Below are positions 17,179 to 24,644 of a stretch of 29,368 nucleotides of DNA, piece by piece. The notes below the pieces were generated by a model that worked only from the letters and a program-made list of their open reading frames with translations, searched no databases and was not told the DNA's origin. The stretch lies in assembly GCA_021325255.1 (NCBI GenBank), contig JAJPHP010000044.1, positions 1 through 29,368 of the forward strand, in the 5' to 3' direction. The translations under genes were made by a program, and so were the position numbers. Source of the stretch: Nitrososphaerota archaeon. Lineage in GTDB: Archaea; Thermoproteota; Nitrososphaeria; Nitrososphaerales; CADDZS01. Numbering within the stretch: position 1 is the stretch's first letter; each line of letters begins with the position of its first letter.

Positions 17179-17943
17179 TTGCAAACACTTCGGCGACCCA
17201 AGATTTCTACGGCATTTACTCCTCGTTACAGCAACGATTACAGAATGGGTCTGATCGTGCCTTCACTCAACGTCACGATAGAGCCAGAGTTCAACGCAAT
17301 TGTCCCGCACGACATCTCAATCCACGCGACGCGACTACTCCTAGAGCAGGGAGATACGAAGAGCCTCGAGCGAATGGCAAAGCTGACCGAGGAGGCCTGC
17401 GCTCTTCTTGCCTCGGCAAAGGTCGACATTGTGGTGTACGCATGCACCACGGGCAGTTTGGTCAGGGGGCTAGAGTGGGAATCGCAACTGGTCAAAAGGA
17501 TGAAGTCTCAACTCTCCTGTCCAGTTATCACAACTGCGGGCGCTGTTGTCAAAGCACTGAGAGAGATGAAGCTAAGCAAAGTCGCTGTCGGCACACCGTA
17601 CACCGATGAGCTCAACAAGGTTGAGAGAGAGTTTCTGGAATCAAACGGAATTGAGGTTACGAAGATCAAGGGGCTTGGCTGCGTCACGGGCGAGGACCTG
17701 CACAGACACTCTCCAGAGACCACGGTGAAGCTTGCAAGGCAAGTGGACAGCGAGGAAGCCCAGGGAATCTTCCTGAGCTGCACCGACCTGAAGACCGTGA
17801 CGGTCTTAGAGTCGCTGGAGAAGAGTCTCGGCAAGCCCGTTGTCAGCAGCAATGCGGCGACTTTGTGGAACGCCCTAAAGGCGATGAAGTACAGGGGCGA
17901 GAAGAAGGTCTCTGGATGTGGTTCGCTGCTTCGGCGGGCCTAG
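17179..17943 (+). CDS. Asp/Glu racemase superfamily, maleate-isomerase/arylmalonate-decarboxylase type
   Basis: The core begins at MGLIVPSLNVTIEPEFNAI (ATG 17245), matching the VPSSNTTxExE opening of maleate cis-trans isomerases. Two catalytic Cys are visible, in YACTTGSL and LSCTDL, as expected for this superfamily. Reactions in the family are maleate to fumarate isomerisation, amino-acid or hydantoin racemisation and arylmalonate decarboxylation. Start is uncertain: relatives have a few residues before the first strand, so I extend to TTG 17179 (MQTLRRPKIS...NDYR); ATG 17245 would trim the end of the strand. A TATA-like GTTAATTA at 17118 fits. The frame is open further upstream to 17056 but without family similarity. 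Convergent with, and overlapping by 4 nt, the DUF4392 gene. Maleate isomerase would fit ring cleavage of a pyridine or aromatic compound. Confidence 0.85.
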   Translation: MQTLRRPKISTAFTPRYSNDYRMGLIVPSLNVTIEPEFNAIVPHDISIHATRLLLEQGDTKSLERMAKLTEEACALLASAKVDIVVYACTTGSLVRGLEWESQLVKRMKSQLSCPVITTAGAVVKALREMKLSKVAVGTPYTDELNKVEREFLESNGIEVTKIKGLGCVTGEDLHRHSPETTVKLARQVDSEEAQGIFLSCTDLKTVTVLESLEKSLGKPVVSSNAATLWNALKAMKYRGEKKVSGCGSLLRRA

Positions 17944-19103
17944 TGCGAAGCACCGCTGCTTTCTTCCTCCTCCTCCTCGCCAATCTCGCGCACGAGTCTA
18001 GCTAGCTTTTCCTTGTCCTTGGTATACTCTACGTATTTTTTGAGGTAATACGAGGGCACGTATCTTGACCTGACCACAAAGTTGAGTATGTTCACCAACG
18101 AGCCGTGGACCTCCGCGGGTATGGCGTCCACGCCGGCTTCCGCGAGCCCCGAGGCCGGATTGATGAACCCAAGCTCGGCCGACTTGCGTATCAGATACTC
18201 CTCCATCGGTCCATCGTGGAGAAGCTCTGGCGACTTCAAATGGAACGATATCAGTGCCTCAAGCGCGGAGGCTCCCCAGTTCGAGGTTCCGGTCACTATG
18301 AGAGATTCTGTGGACACAGAGGACGCGACGCCCCCGTGGCACGGACACCCGCACTCCTTGCCAGTTGGCAGAAGGTCTCTGACGCTTTCCTCGATGCACC
18401 CCATGCCTACTTCGTTCCCCGCGTCGCCGATTCCAATTGTGGGGATGCCTACTTCCCTTGCAGCGTCTATTAGGGCGTCAACCTTTGCTGATATCGGTGA
18501 AACGTCTACCCCGACGCCGCTGTGAAACACGCCCTTGGAGTTTGGTGAGGCCTTTTCGATCGAGATTACGGCGCACGGCGAGGTTTTCGAAATCAGTTTG
18601 TTCGCCTCGCTCTTTGCCTTGCTTGCCTCCAGAGTAAATCCCTCGACAACCGCCCTTCGCGGTGCCCTTGCTGCCTTTGAGTAATCCCTCACTCTGAATC
18701 CGGAAAACTCTATCAAACTCCGCATCTTGGAGGCGCAGGATGGCTCGGTAACTATGATTGGAACAGCGTCCCAGGCAAGGTTGAGCGATCTTGCTAGGGT
18801 AGCCGCGCCGACCGGACCGTCAGTCTCGGCCTCGATCCACGGAGGGACGACAAACCCTGTTGTGATTATTATGGAAGAACCCTGCCCAGCCTTGTCCACA
18901 CTGCGCGACAATCTCTCGTAGGCGTCGTAGCTGAGCGGCCTTCCGAATTTGGATCTGGCTGCAGCGTAAAGGTCAAGCACGACCGGCCTCTTGGCTAAAG
19001 AGGATCCGGAGAACACGGGTACGGAGACCAAGTGGTCTATGATTTCAGCGATGTAAATCAGGTCAGTGCCGATATTATTCTGGGGTTGTTGCTGAGCGAC
19101 CAT
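17940..19103 (-). CDS. DUF4392 (D-glutamate cyclase-like) protein
   Basis: The 387-residue protein carries the DUF4392 hallmarks: ETDGPVGAATLARSL at 93-107, a SIEKASPNSKGVFHSGVG block near 178-195, and GIGDAGNEVGMG at 221-232. The founding biochemical activity of this family is D-glutamate cyclase, which forms 5-oxo-D-proline; archaeal members are not characterised to my knowledge. The C terminus is an acidic tail (GEEEEEE) ending in GASH that overlaps the stop of the facing racemase gene by 4 nt. A cluster of Cys (KECGCPCHGG, about 250-259) could bind metal. A TATA-like CTTAAAATCG lies near 19150. Pairing with an Asp/Glu racemase suggests linked steps on an amino or dicarboxylic acid. Confidence 0.85.
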   Translation of the reverse strand: MVAQQQPQNNIGTDLIYIAEIIDHLVSVPVFSGSSLAKRPVVLDLYAAARSKFGRPLSYDAYERLSRSVDKAGQGSSIIITTGFVVPPWIEAETDGPVGAATLARSLNLAWDAVPIIVTEPSCASKMRSLIEFSGFRVRDYSKAARAPRRAVVEGFTLEASKAKSEANKLISKTSPCAVISIEKASPNSKGVFHSGVGVDVSPISAKVDALIDAAREVGIPTIGIGDAGNEVGMGCIEESVRDLLPTGKECGCPCHGGVASSVSTESLIVTGTSNWGASALEALISFHLKSPELLHDGPMEEYLIRKSAELGFINPASGLAEAGVDAIPAEVHGSLVNILNFVVRSRYVPSYYLKKYVEYTKDKEKLARLVREIGEEEEEESSGASH

Positions 19104-19266
19104 CTCTATACTCCATCTCTCTCTCGCGTTGTGTGATTTTCAAAGGCTCGATTTTAAGAGTTGGGCGACGCGACTACGTAAATGCTCTGGGGCCGTGGAG
19201 TACTTTTTTTGAACAGTCGCATTCAAGTGTGATCACAACTTTCTCGTTTTGAGCGGAAAGATAGGT

Positions 19267-19482
19267 TCAAGAAATGACAACTTGCGGAAATCTGGAATAT
19301 TTTCTGTGTAGATCGTCTTTACGCCAAAAATGTTCCATTGTGGCTACGATATTCTGGATCGAGACAACGGCATCAAAGCGACCTTCAAGATCATCCCTGA
19401 TAATCCCGGCCGCAGATTTTTGGTAAGAGGAGTGACTATGATGAGCACGAACGAGTATATTGGTGTCAATCAACGTCTTCAT
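19267..19482 (-). pseudogene. Truncated PIN-domain toxin (VapC-like)
   Basis: Starting at ATG 19482 the frame gives MKTLIDTNILVRAHHSHSSY, the first PIN strand with its catalytic Asp, and continues for about 71 residues, then stops at 19267. PIN toxins are about 130 residues; the third and fourth acidic residues and the last helices are missing, and none of the three downstream frames restores them. It overlaps the antitoxin gene by 17 nt, the usual arrangement. So this is a decayed toxin behind an apparently intact antitoxin. Lies in the gap between DUF4392 and the TPP enzyme. Confidence 0.7.
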
Positions 19483-19705
19483 GGATTGTCTTCCTCCTGA
19501 TAGGGGACTCTGCATGCAGAGGCCTCGGGTTTTCCAGCTGCGTCAACAAGAGATCCTTTGCTGAGCTCTTTCGATTGATCTTGAGCTCGACGGTGTCTTC
19601 TCCGCTAACCAGGTACTCCACCTTGGCTCCGTCCTTGAGATGGAGCTTCTTGACTACCTGGTCTGGCACGCATATCTTCTTCTTCTTGTGGTAGGTCGCC
19701 TGCAT
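19466..19705 (-). CDS. AbrB/SpoVT-type antitoxin
   Basis: From ATG 19705 the product is about 79 residues: MQATYHKKKKICVPDQVVKK followed by LHLKDGAKVEYLVSGEDTVELK, the swapped-hairpin DNA-binding fold of AbrB proteins. The C-terminal part (AKDLLLTQLENP onward) would bind and neutralise the PIN partner. The upstream TTG at 19711 adds two residues only. The partner toxin is truncated, so this antitoxin may now serve only as a regulator or be on the way to loss. Its C-terminal coding region overlaps the toxin start. Confidence 0.8.
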   Translation of the reverse strand: MQATYHKKKKICVPDQVVKKLHLKDGAKVEYLVSGEDTVELKINRKSSAKDLLLTQLENPRPLHAESPIRRKTIHEDVD

Positions 19706-19875
19706 ACCCAAAACTCTATTCGAATCGTAATGACTTAGGATTTACAAGTCCGCTGTATCTTACCAAGAAAGCGACGTTTTCCTGCCAACCTTCTCTGCAT
19801 GTCATCCCTTTTTAGTTTCAATTTTCTATTGTCAAGCTGTTTTGAACGACACGATTCTAAATCATGTAGCTGACA

Positions 19876-21564
19876 CTACCGCGTTCGCTCAACGACAAAC
19901 TGGAGCACTGAGATCCTCTTCCGCTTTTGTAATTCTTCCCTGCCTCTTTCAAGGGCTGGTGCTATTTGGTCTGCTCGTTCGACCATTTGAAAGTGGCCGT
20001 CGAAGGCCTTAACCGTCGCACCGAGCTCATATTGTTCGAACTCTGTTCCCGGAAATTTGTGTTTCTTAGCCGCGAGTCCCGTCGGATAAACATCAACTGC
20101 AGATTCAGAGGAGGACATCCACCCTCCGTTGTCAAATATTGCAACCATCACGGGACAAGAGTGCGCAAGATAGTAGAAAGCCTCAGGGACGCCGAACATG
20201 AATGCTCCATCTCCGACGGTGGCGACGGCATCCGTGCCCGTGGCCATCTTTAGTCCTACGGCGGCTCCCATGGCCCAGCCAAGATAACCGACCGAGAGAT
20301 TCGCGTAGTATGTTCCGTATCTATCCAGAACGCAGTAGTTTGGGTCAAACGGATACTCGTTAACTATTGTCAGACCTAGCTTGCCTATTTCGTGGGACAG
20401 CAACCTGGGGTGGATCCTAGTCTTTGACCTCTTCCACTGCCTGATCTCCCTCCCTTTCTCCCTCTGCTGCTCCTCCCTCAACTTCGAAATCGGCTCCTCG
20501 TCCTTCGGTTCAACTCTATCCATTAGGGCATCGAAGAAGTGGTTGACGCTGGACGCCACGCTCAGGTCGCTTGGAAAGGAGTAGAAGGGGATGTACTGGT
20601 GCCCTGGGTCTGTATCCACCTTGATCACCTTTGTTGTGGCAGGAAGTTCGCCGACCCTAGAGGGAATCCACGGGACTTCGCACTCTACGACCAAAATCAG
20701 ATCCGCCGTTCTCTTGAGGTCGTACCTGTCAAGCGCCATCTTTCCCGACGACGGATAATTCAGTGCCTCGCCCGCGTAGTTGACTACGGGGACATTCTTT
20801 GCGTCCGCAAAGGCTCTGAGCGAGTCAAACCACTTTCTCTTCCTTCCGGCTCTCCAGGTAATTATCACTGGGTGCCTTGAGGCGTTGATCATCTTGGACG
20901 CCTCTTCGAGTGCTTCAGGGGAGGGGCCGGGTTCGTATGTGCCTAGTCTTACTCGGGATGCGGCAGTACCTGCCTTCTCCACCGTGACCTCTCTTGGGAG
21001 CATGAGGTAGACCGGGCCGCACGGCTCGCTCGTTGCAAGCTGAAAGGCCCTTGAGACAGCCTGAGGGACCTGCTCGGCGCGACGCACTTCATAGTCCCAC
21101 TTGGTCCACTGTCTGACAATTCCGCCCTGGTCTCTTGTCTCCTGAGTCCAGTGAATCATTCTGTTCCTGCTTGCCGCGTTCCCCTCCTCCGTATAGGGCG
21201 TACGGCCGGCTATCAGAACCAGAGGTATCTTTGAGCCGTATGCATTCATCACCGCTCCGACAGCGTTCGCGGTACCGGGAAGCGTGTGCACGCCAACGAC
21301 GCCAACCTTTCCTCCAAGGGAGTAGCCAATCGCAGCGCCGACCGCGGGGATTTCGTGAGGAACGATGACGAGCTCGGGTCCGACCCCGCGGACCTTCTCC
21401 TCGATTATCGCTGCGTAATCGCTACCAGAAACTGAAAAGATCCTGTCTACGTCGTGTTCTTCTAATGACTTGAGGAAGAGGTAGGCTCCTGACTCTTGGG
21501 AATGCTGGTGAAGCTTCTTTTCGTTCCTAGTTTTTTTCTTCTTCCCATTATTATTCAGGTTCAG
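19876..21564 (-). CDS. Thiamine-diphosphate enzyme (acetolactate synthase/benzoylformate decarboxylase-like) with irregular start
   Basis: About 562 residues if started at the CTG at 21562-21564. The PYR domain is complete: SGAYLFLKSLEEHDVDRIF, GSDYAAIIEE, the catalytic Glu in VPHEIPAVGAA (codon 21352-21354) and GVHTLPGTANAVGA. The PP domain has GDGAFMFG and ends with IFDNGGW, the ThDP/Mg motif. These enzymes decarboxylate or join 2-oxo acids. The first ATG/GTG/TTG in frame is GTG 21291, which would delete the catalytic Glu, so the real beginning must lie upstream. Between it and the UbiD stop (21586-21588, same frame) only CTG codons (21564, 21558) are usable. An ATG at 21548 is in another frame and would join if one A were added to the A7 tract (21531-21537). 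Start therefore unresolved; the domain call is firm. Confidence 0.85.
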   Translation of the reverse strand: MNLNNNGKKKKTRNEKKLHQHSQESGAYLFLKSLEEHDVDRIFSVSGSDYAAIIEEKVRGVGPELVIVPHEIPAVGAAIGYSLGGKVGVVGVHTLPGTANAVGAVMNAYGSKIPLVLIAGRTPYTEEGNAASRNRMIHWTQETRDQGGIVRQWTKWDYEVRRAEQVPQAVSRAFQLATSEPCGPVYLMLPREVTVEKAGTAASRVRLGTYEPGPSPEALEEASKMINASRHPVIITWRAGRKRKWFDSLRAFADAKNVPVVNYAGEALNYPSSGKMALDRYDLKRTADLILVVECEVPWIPSRVGELPATTKVIKVDTDPGHQYIPFYSFPSDLSVASSVNHFFDALMDRVEPKDEEPISKLREEQQREKGREIRQWKRSKTRIHPRLLSHEIGKLGLTIVNEYPFDPNYCVLDRYGTYYANLSVGYLGWAMGAAVGLKMATGTDAVATVGDGAFMFGVPEAFYYLAHSCPVMVAIFDNGGWMSSSESAVDVYPTGLAAKKHKFPGTEFEQYELGATVKAFDGHFQMVERADQIAPALERGREELQKRKRISVLQFVVERTR

Positions 21565-21585
21565 GTCGCCCTTTTTTCTGCTTAC

Positions 21586-22956
21586 TTACTTGCCGATTCC
21601 TCTTCTTGCTTCGCTTACGTACTTTGCTAAATCTATATCATCTTGGCCCGGCGTGTACTTTCTCACTTTTTCCTCGGGAGCGTCCAGCGGAGCGGTCGCA
21701 TCTATCCCAACCTTTGATTGGTGCAGGTGATGTAGGTCGCGAGGAAACCCTCTCGCCTCGGGGATGACGAAAATCCCTCTGTCCGGCCTGCCCCTTGTGA
21801 CCATTGCCCACCAGACGTCATCCAAGTCGAAAGCATTGACGTCATCGTCAACGACGACGCAGTACTTGAGCCAGGAGTGGGCCCCGAAGGCACACATCGC
21901 GGCGTTCTTCGGCTCTCCCTCGAATCTTTTCTTTATCGAGATAACGCACCCGAGAAGCGAAGGAGTGTTGCTCACGGTCTTTATCTGGTAGCCCGCATAT
22001 TTTAGGGCGCGGTAGAGGTGCGCTTCCCTCGAAAGCGCGAGGAGATGAATGTACTCCTTTGTCCCTGCCTGGATTGTGTGGTAGATCGCGTTCTTCCTGT
22101 GAGTTATCGCCTTCAATCTGAACACGTGGTTCTTCGCTTGAGGTATGTAGAACTGGAAGACATCGCCGTAAGGCCCTTCCTCCTCCCTGACGTTTGAGAG
22201 CACCTCACCTTCGAGTATGATTTCTGCGGAGGCTGGAACGTTCACGTTTATTGTCTCGCACTTGACGAGATCGACGGGGCTGCCTGCGAGTGCGCCGGCG
22301 AGTTCAAAGTGATCCGTCCCGAACGGAAGGGTGGTCGACGCCGCGATCATCTCGAAGGGGTGAGCTCCGATGACTATTGCGACTTCTAGATTCTTTCCCT
22401 GCTGTTCGGCCTTGCCCTGGATCACTCCGAGGTGCTGCGGAGCCATCATTCTGATGCCAAACTTTTTCGGTTCCTTGAACTGCATCCTGTTGAACGACAT
22501 GTTGGTGTAGCCTGTCTCGGGGTCCTTCGCGATTGCCATCCCGGCCGTGATGAATGGTGCAATGTCTCCAACTGCATGAGTTACGATTGGGAGAATGGAG
22601 GCGTCGGCCTTGTCGCCCGTGAGGATAACTTCCTTGACGGGCCCGCTCGCGACTATCTTGGGCTTGATAGGGTTCTCTGCTCTCTTGACATACTCGGGTA
22701 CGGTGTCCGCCTCAGAGGTGCCGAGCAGCATTGAAAACATCTTTCTGGAAACGACGATGTTTGCGACGACGTCAAACTCGCTCCCCTTGACGTCGTGGAA
22801 TATTATCGCCTTGTTCGCTTTTTCAGCTGCCTTTACAACAGCCGAGAGCTCGAACTTTGGGTCGACCTGCCTCTCGACGTGAAGCAAAAGCCCGGCAGAA
22901 TCGAGCGTTTCGAGGTACGATCTTAGATCGCGTTGTCGTTGCTGTTCTTGTAACAT
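21586..22956 (-). CDS. UbiD-family (prenylated-FMN-dependent) decarboxylase 2
   Basis: From ATG 22956 the product is about 456 residues (MLQEQQRQRDLRSYLETLDS). UbiD residues by analogy with Fdc1: N152 and R157 (NMSFNRMQ), H175 (PQHLG), E218 (FELAG), E260 in EEGPYGD. The second acid of the catalytic pair is Asp265 where decarboxylase 1 and most relatives have Glu, and the following PGYY is FQFY. So the pocket differs and the two UbiD proteins likely act on different acids or in different directions. A longer frame to 23127 exists but its first 57 residues are basic and unlike UbiD; a TATA-like element near 22980 supports the shorter start. The stop at 21586-21588 is immediately followed, in frame, by the TPP-enzyme coding sequence, so the two are co-transcribed. 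Confidence 0.92.
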   Translation of the reverse strand: MLQEQQRQRDLRSYLETLDSAGLLLHVERQVDPKFELSAVVKAAEKANKAIIFHDVKGSEFDVVANIVVSRKMFSMLLGTSEADTVPEYVKRAENPIKPKIVASGPVKEVILTGDKADASILPIVTHAVGDIAPFITAGMAIAKDPETGYTNMSFNRMQFKEPKKFGIRMMAPQHLGVIQGKAEQQGKNLEVAIVIGAHPFEMIAASTTLPFGTDHFELAGALAGSPVDLVKCETINVNVPASAEIILEGEVLSNVREEEGPYGDVFQFYIPQAKNHVFRLKAITHRKNAIYHTIQAGTKEYIHLLALSREAHLYRALKYAGYQIKTVSNTPSLLGCVISIKKRFEGEPKNAAMCAFGAHSWLKYCVVVDDDVNAFDLDDVWWAMVTRGRPDRGIFVIPEARGFPRDLHHLHQSKVGIDATAPLDAPEEKVRKYTPGQDDIDLAKYVSEARRGIGK

Positions 22957-23415
22957 GGAAAATACAAGGATCACTTCTATACTTGCTTTCTTTGTTCGAG
23001 AGGCGTATATTCCTATGGGGATTATATCTTTGATCTCATACTGATGTAGGAAAGATTTTTGCGACGACGGCCTCGGAGAGACAGAGAGTGAGCGATATAC
23101 ACGGTAGTCGCGCCTGTGTAAAAGCATTCGAGTGGCCTATGAATATGGTCGGGAATTTGGTTGACACCTAACGAACGTTCTGAAAAACTCCTGGCAAAGC
23201 CTGCAGGGGATACAATAATTGTGGAGTTCTTGCACTGTTCCATTGAATTCCTCGCTCCGGAACCTTCCAATGGCTTGTTGTGCGAGCGGCGGAATTTCCA
23301 AATCATCCTCGAAAATCCGAAAATCCAACTTGTTGCCCTAATACTTTCTTCAAAGTTAAATGCGAGCTTCCTTGCTCACGGTTTCCCGCTTTAAATACCA
23401 AATTAGCTCCGTTAC

Positions 23416-23436
23416 GTACCCCCCTCTAGGGGGTAC
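23416..23436. repeat. Inverted repeat, 8-bp arms
   Basis: Arms GTACCCCC and GGGGGTAC separated by five bases. It lies 9 bp from a second, perfect palindrome. Could form a cruciform or hairpin, or be an operator; no gene of certain function is adjacent. Confidence 0.6.
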
Positions 23437-23445
23437 CCCCTCGCT

Positions 23446-23465
23446 TTCTCGACAATTGTCGAGAA
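23446..23465. repeat. Perfect 20-bp palindrome
   Basis: TTCTCGACAATTGTCGAGAA is identical to its reverse complement. Such length is rare by chance and suggests a dimeric DNA-binding site. It sits within the broken gene at the right edge of the island. Confidence 0.7.
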
Positions 23466-23646
23466 TGTTGTATCGGAAGGCACGTAACCCTGAGAAGTGG
23501 GATATCTTTAGATCCTTGATAACGGCGGGGTACGTCGCAATGGTTCATATCGGATTCCGAATCACTTTGGTACCGTCATAGGAATGGTTCCAAAAGTGGG
23601 CAGGTGTATGGAGAGATAACAAGATCGCATCGCCCACCACGGGCAT

Positions 23647-24378
23647 GGAGAGCACCGTTTGTCTTTTTTCTTTGTTTTGAAATACTCCCAAGAGACAAGG
23701 ACGTTCGGGCTCTTTTAACCCTGATCAAATGTGATCACTTACGTACGTGATCACGTAAGTACGCAATTTCGCGAAAGCAGAAATAATGGAGAGTATCAGA
23801 ATCTAGCGAGCATACGCTTTTCTCTCCTTTTTCCAATCAGGGTAACATTCCAGCCGCAAGCAACAGCTCTGCATTTTACTCCTTCGAAGTACTATCATGA
23901 TTGATTTACGCTAATCTCGTGATACCACGCATTAGGGCGCCGAACACCAAAGGGTTGAGTGTGATAGTTTCACAGGATCAACCAAATTCGTTCGTCACAA
24001 CTGCGAAACTGCGCCAAGCGGCCTACCTAATCGCGTCGAATTGAATTGTATCACTGCTCGGCACTCGTATCCGGAGACTGCATTAACACCCATGTGTCAT
24101 AATCTCCGATGAAAATCCAGCTTTTCTAGGGTAATGAAACCACAAAAGCTAACTCATAGAAACATCGGTTGAAAAGCGCCCTTTGACTTCTTGGATCGAA
24201 CTTCGAATTATTCCCAAGACAACAGATTACATACGTGTCCAAGAATGTACGTCCACTCTAACAAGTCCGAGGAGCTTTCGGAGGGCCTCATGAAGTGAAA
24301 TGTAGCTATGCATCCGCTTTGTCCAGACTTGCAAATATTCCGGAACTTGTCACAAATGCGGTTGGAAGGTTCAATTGA
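23647..24378. other. 730-bp gene-free stretch with palindromic cluster
   Basis: No frame here has protein-like composition or a recognisable domain. The notable element is at 23731-23760: two GTGATCAC palindromes 16 bp apart, interleaved with ACTTACGT (23737-23744) and its complement ACGTAAGT (23753-23760), followed by TTCGCGAA near 23768. The 11-mer ATTAGGGCGCC at 23931 also occurs at 71-81. I see no tRNA or complete transposase. Confidence 0.5.
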
Positions 24379-24400
24379 GAGTAAACCTATAGGTTTACTC
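24379..24400 (+). promoter_or_regulatory. Perfect 22-bp palindromic operator over the VapBC promoter
   Basis: The palindrome (half-site GAGTAAACCTA) is identical to its reverse complement. Its centre CCTATAGG lies about 25 nt before the TTG start of the antitoxin, i.e. where an archaeal TATA box should be for a leaderless message. A VapB dimer bound here would block TBP, the normal autoregulation of these operons. Confidence 0.7.
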
Positions 24401-24413
24401 ACGTGAATTACTT

Positions 24414-24644
24414 TTGTCGGTAGTAACTGTGAAGGTTTCCGATGAAATAAAGAAAGACATGGAGAAACGCAAGAAAAGAATAAACTGGGCAGAGGAAATC
24501 AGACAGTTCATTTCAAACAAGATCGAGGAAGGTCAAAGACGACAGAATATCGAAAAAGCCGACAAGCTTCTTCAAAAGTCACGCAAGTTGCCAAAAGGAA
24601 CGGCTGCGAGGCTCGTGAGGGAAGATCGTGACAGTCATAATTGA
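24414..24644 (+). CDS. vapB: VapB-type antitoxin
   Basis: 76 residues from TTG 24414: a ribbon-helix-helix-like N terminus (SVVTVKVSDEIKKDMEKRKK), then a helix with INWAEEIRQFISNKIEE, and a C terminus LPKGTAARLVREDRDSHN typical of archaeal VapB tails that thread into the PIN active site. The gene overlaps the toxin start by 17 nt. The perfect palindrome upstream is its probable own operator. Its toxin is interrupted, see next entry. Confidence 0.85.
   Translation: MSVVTVKVSDEIKKDMEKRKKRINWAEEIRQFISNKIEEGQRRQNIEKADKLLQKSRKLPKGTAARLVREDRDSHN

Larger units (their letters stand above)
23137..23646 (-). pseudogene. Broken gene related to the fragment at 1-146, unknown family
   Basis: Read on the minus strand from ATG 23646, the frame meets TGA at 23545-23547, continues as a 60-codon stretch (includes AVIKDLKISHFSGLRAFRYN and later GGYVTELIWYLKRETVSKEA) and meets TAA at 23356-23358; a shifted frame then gives KKVLGQ and, after another 1-nt shift, LDFRIFEDDLEIPPLAQQAI to the stop at 23137. 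The parts between about 23,290 and 23,412 match the fragment at the left edge of the window in peptide and in DNA. I see one stop and two frameshifts relative to that copy. I do not recognise the protein. Two perfect-stem palindromes (23416-23436, 23446-23465) lie inside, so the upstream half may be non-coding. Confidence 0.5.

Noticed and set aside
24318..24396. Short frame with CKYSGTCHKCGWK resembling a zinc ribbon of a TnpB-type protein
   Set aside because: Only about 25 codons, ending in the operator palindrome, with no upstream nuclease motifs; chance cannot be excluded.
24208..24402. 64-codon minus-strand frame in the gene-poor region
   Set aside because: No motif, and it starts inside the palindromic operator; likely random.
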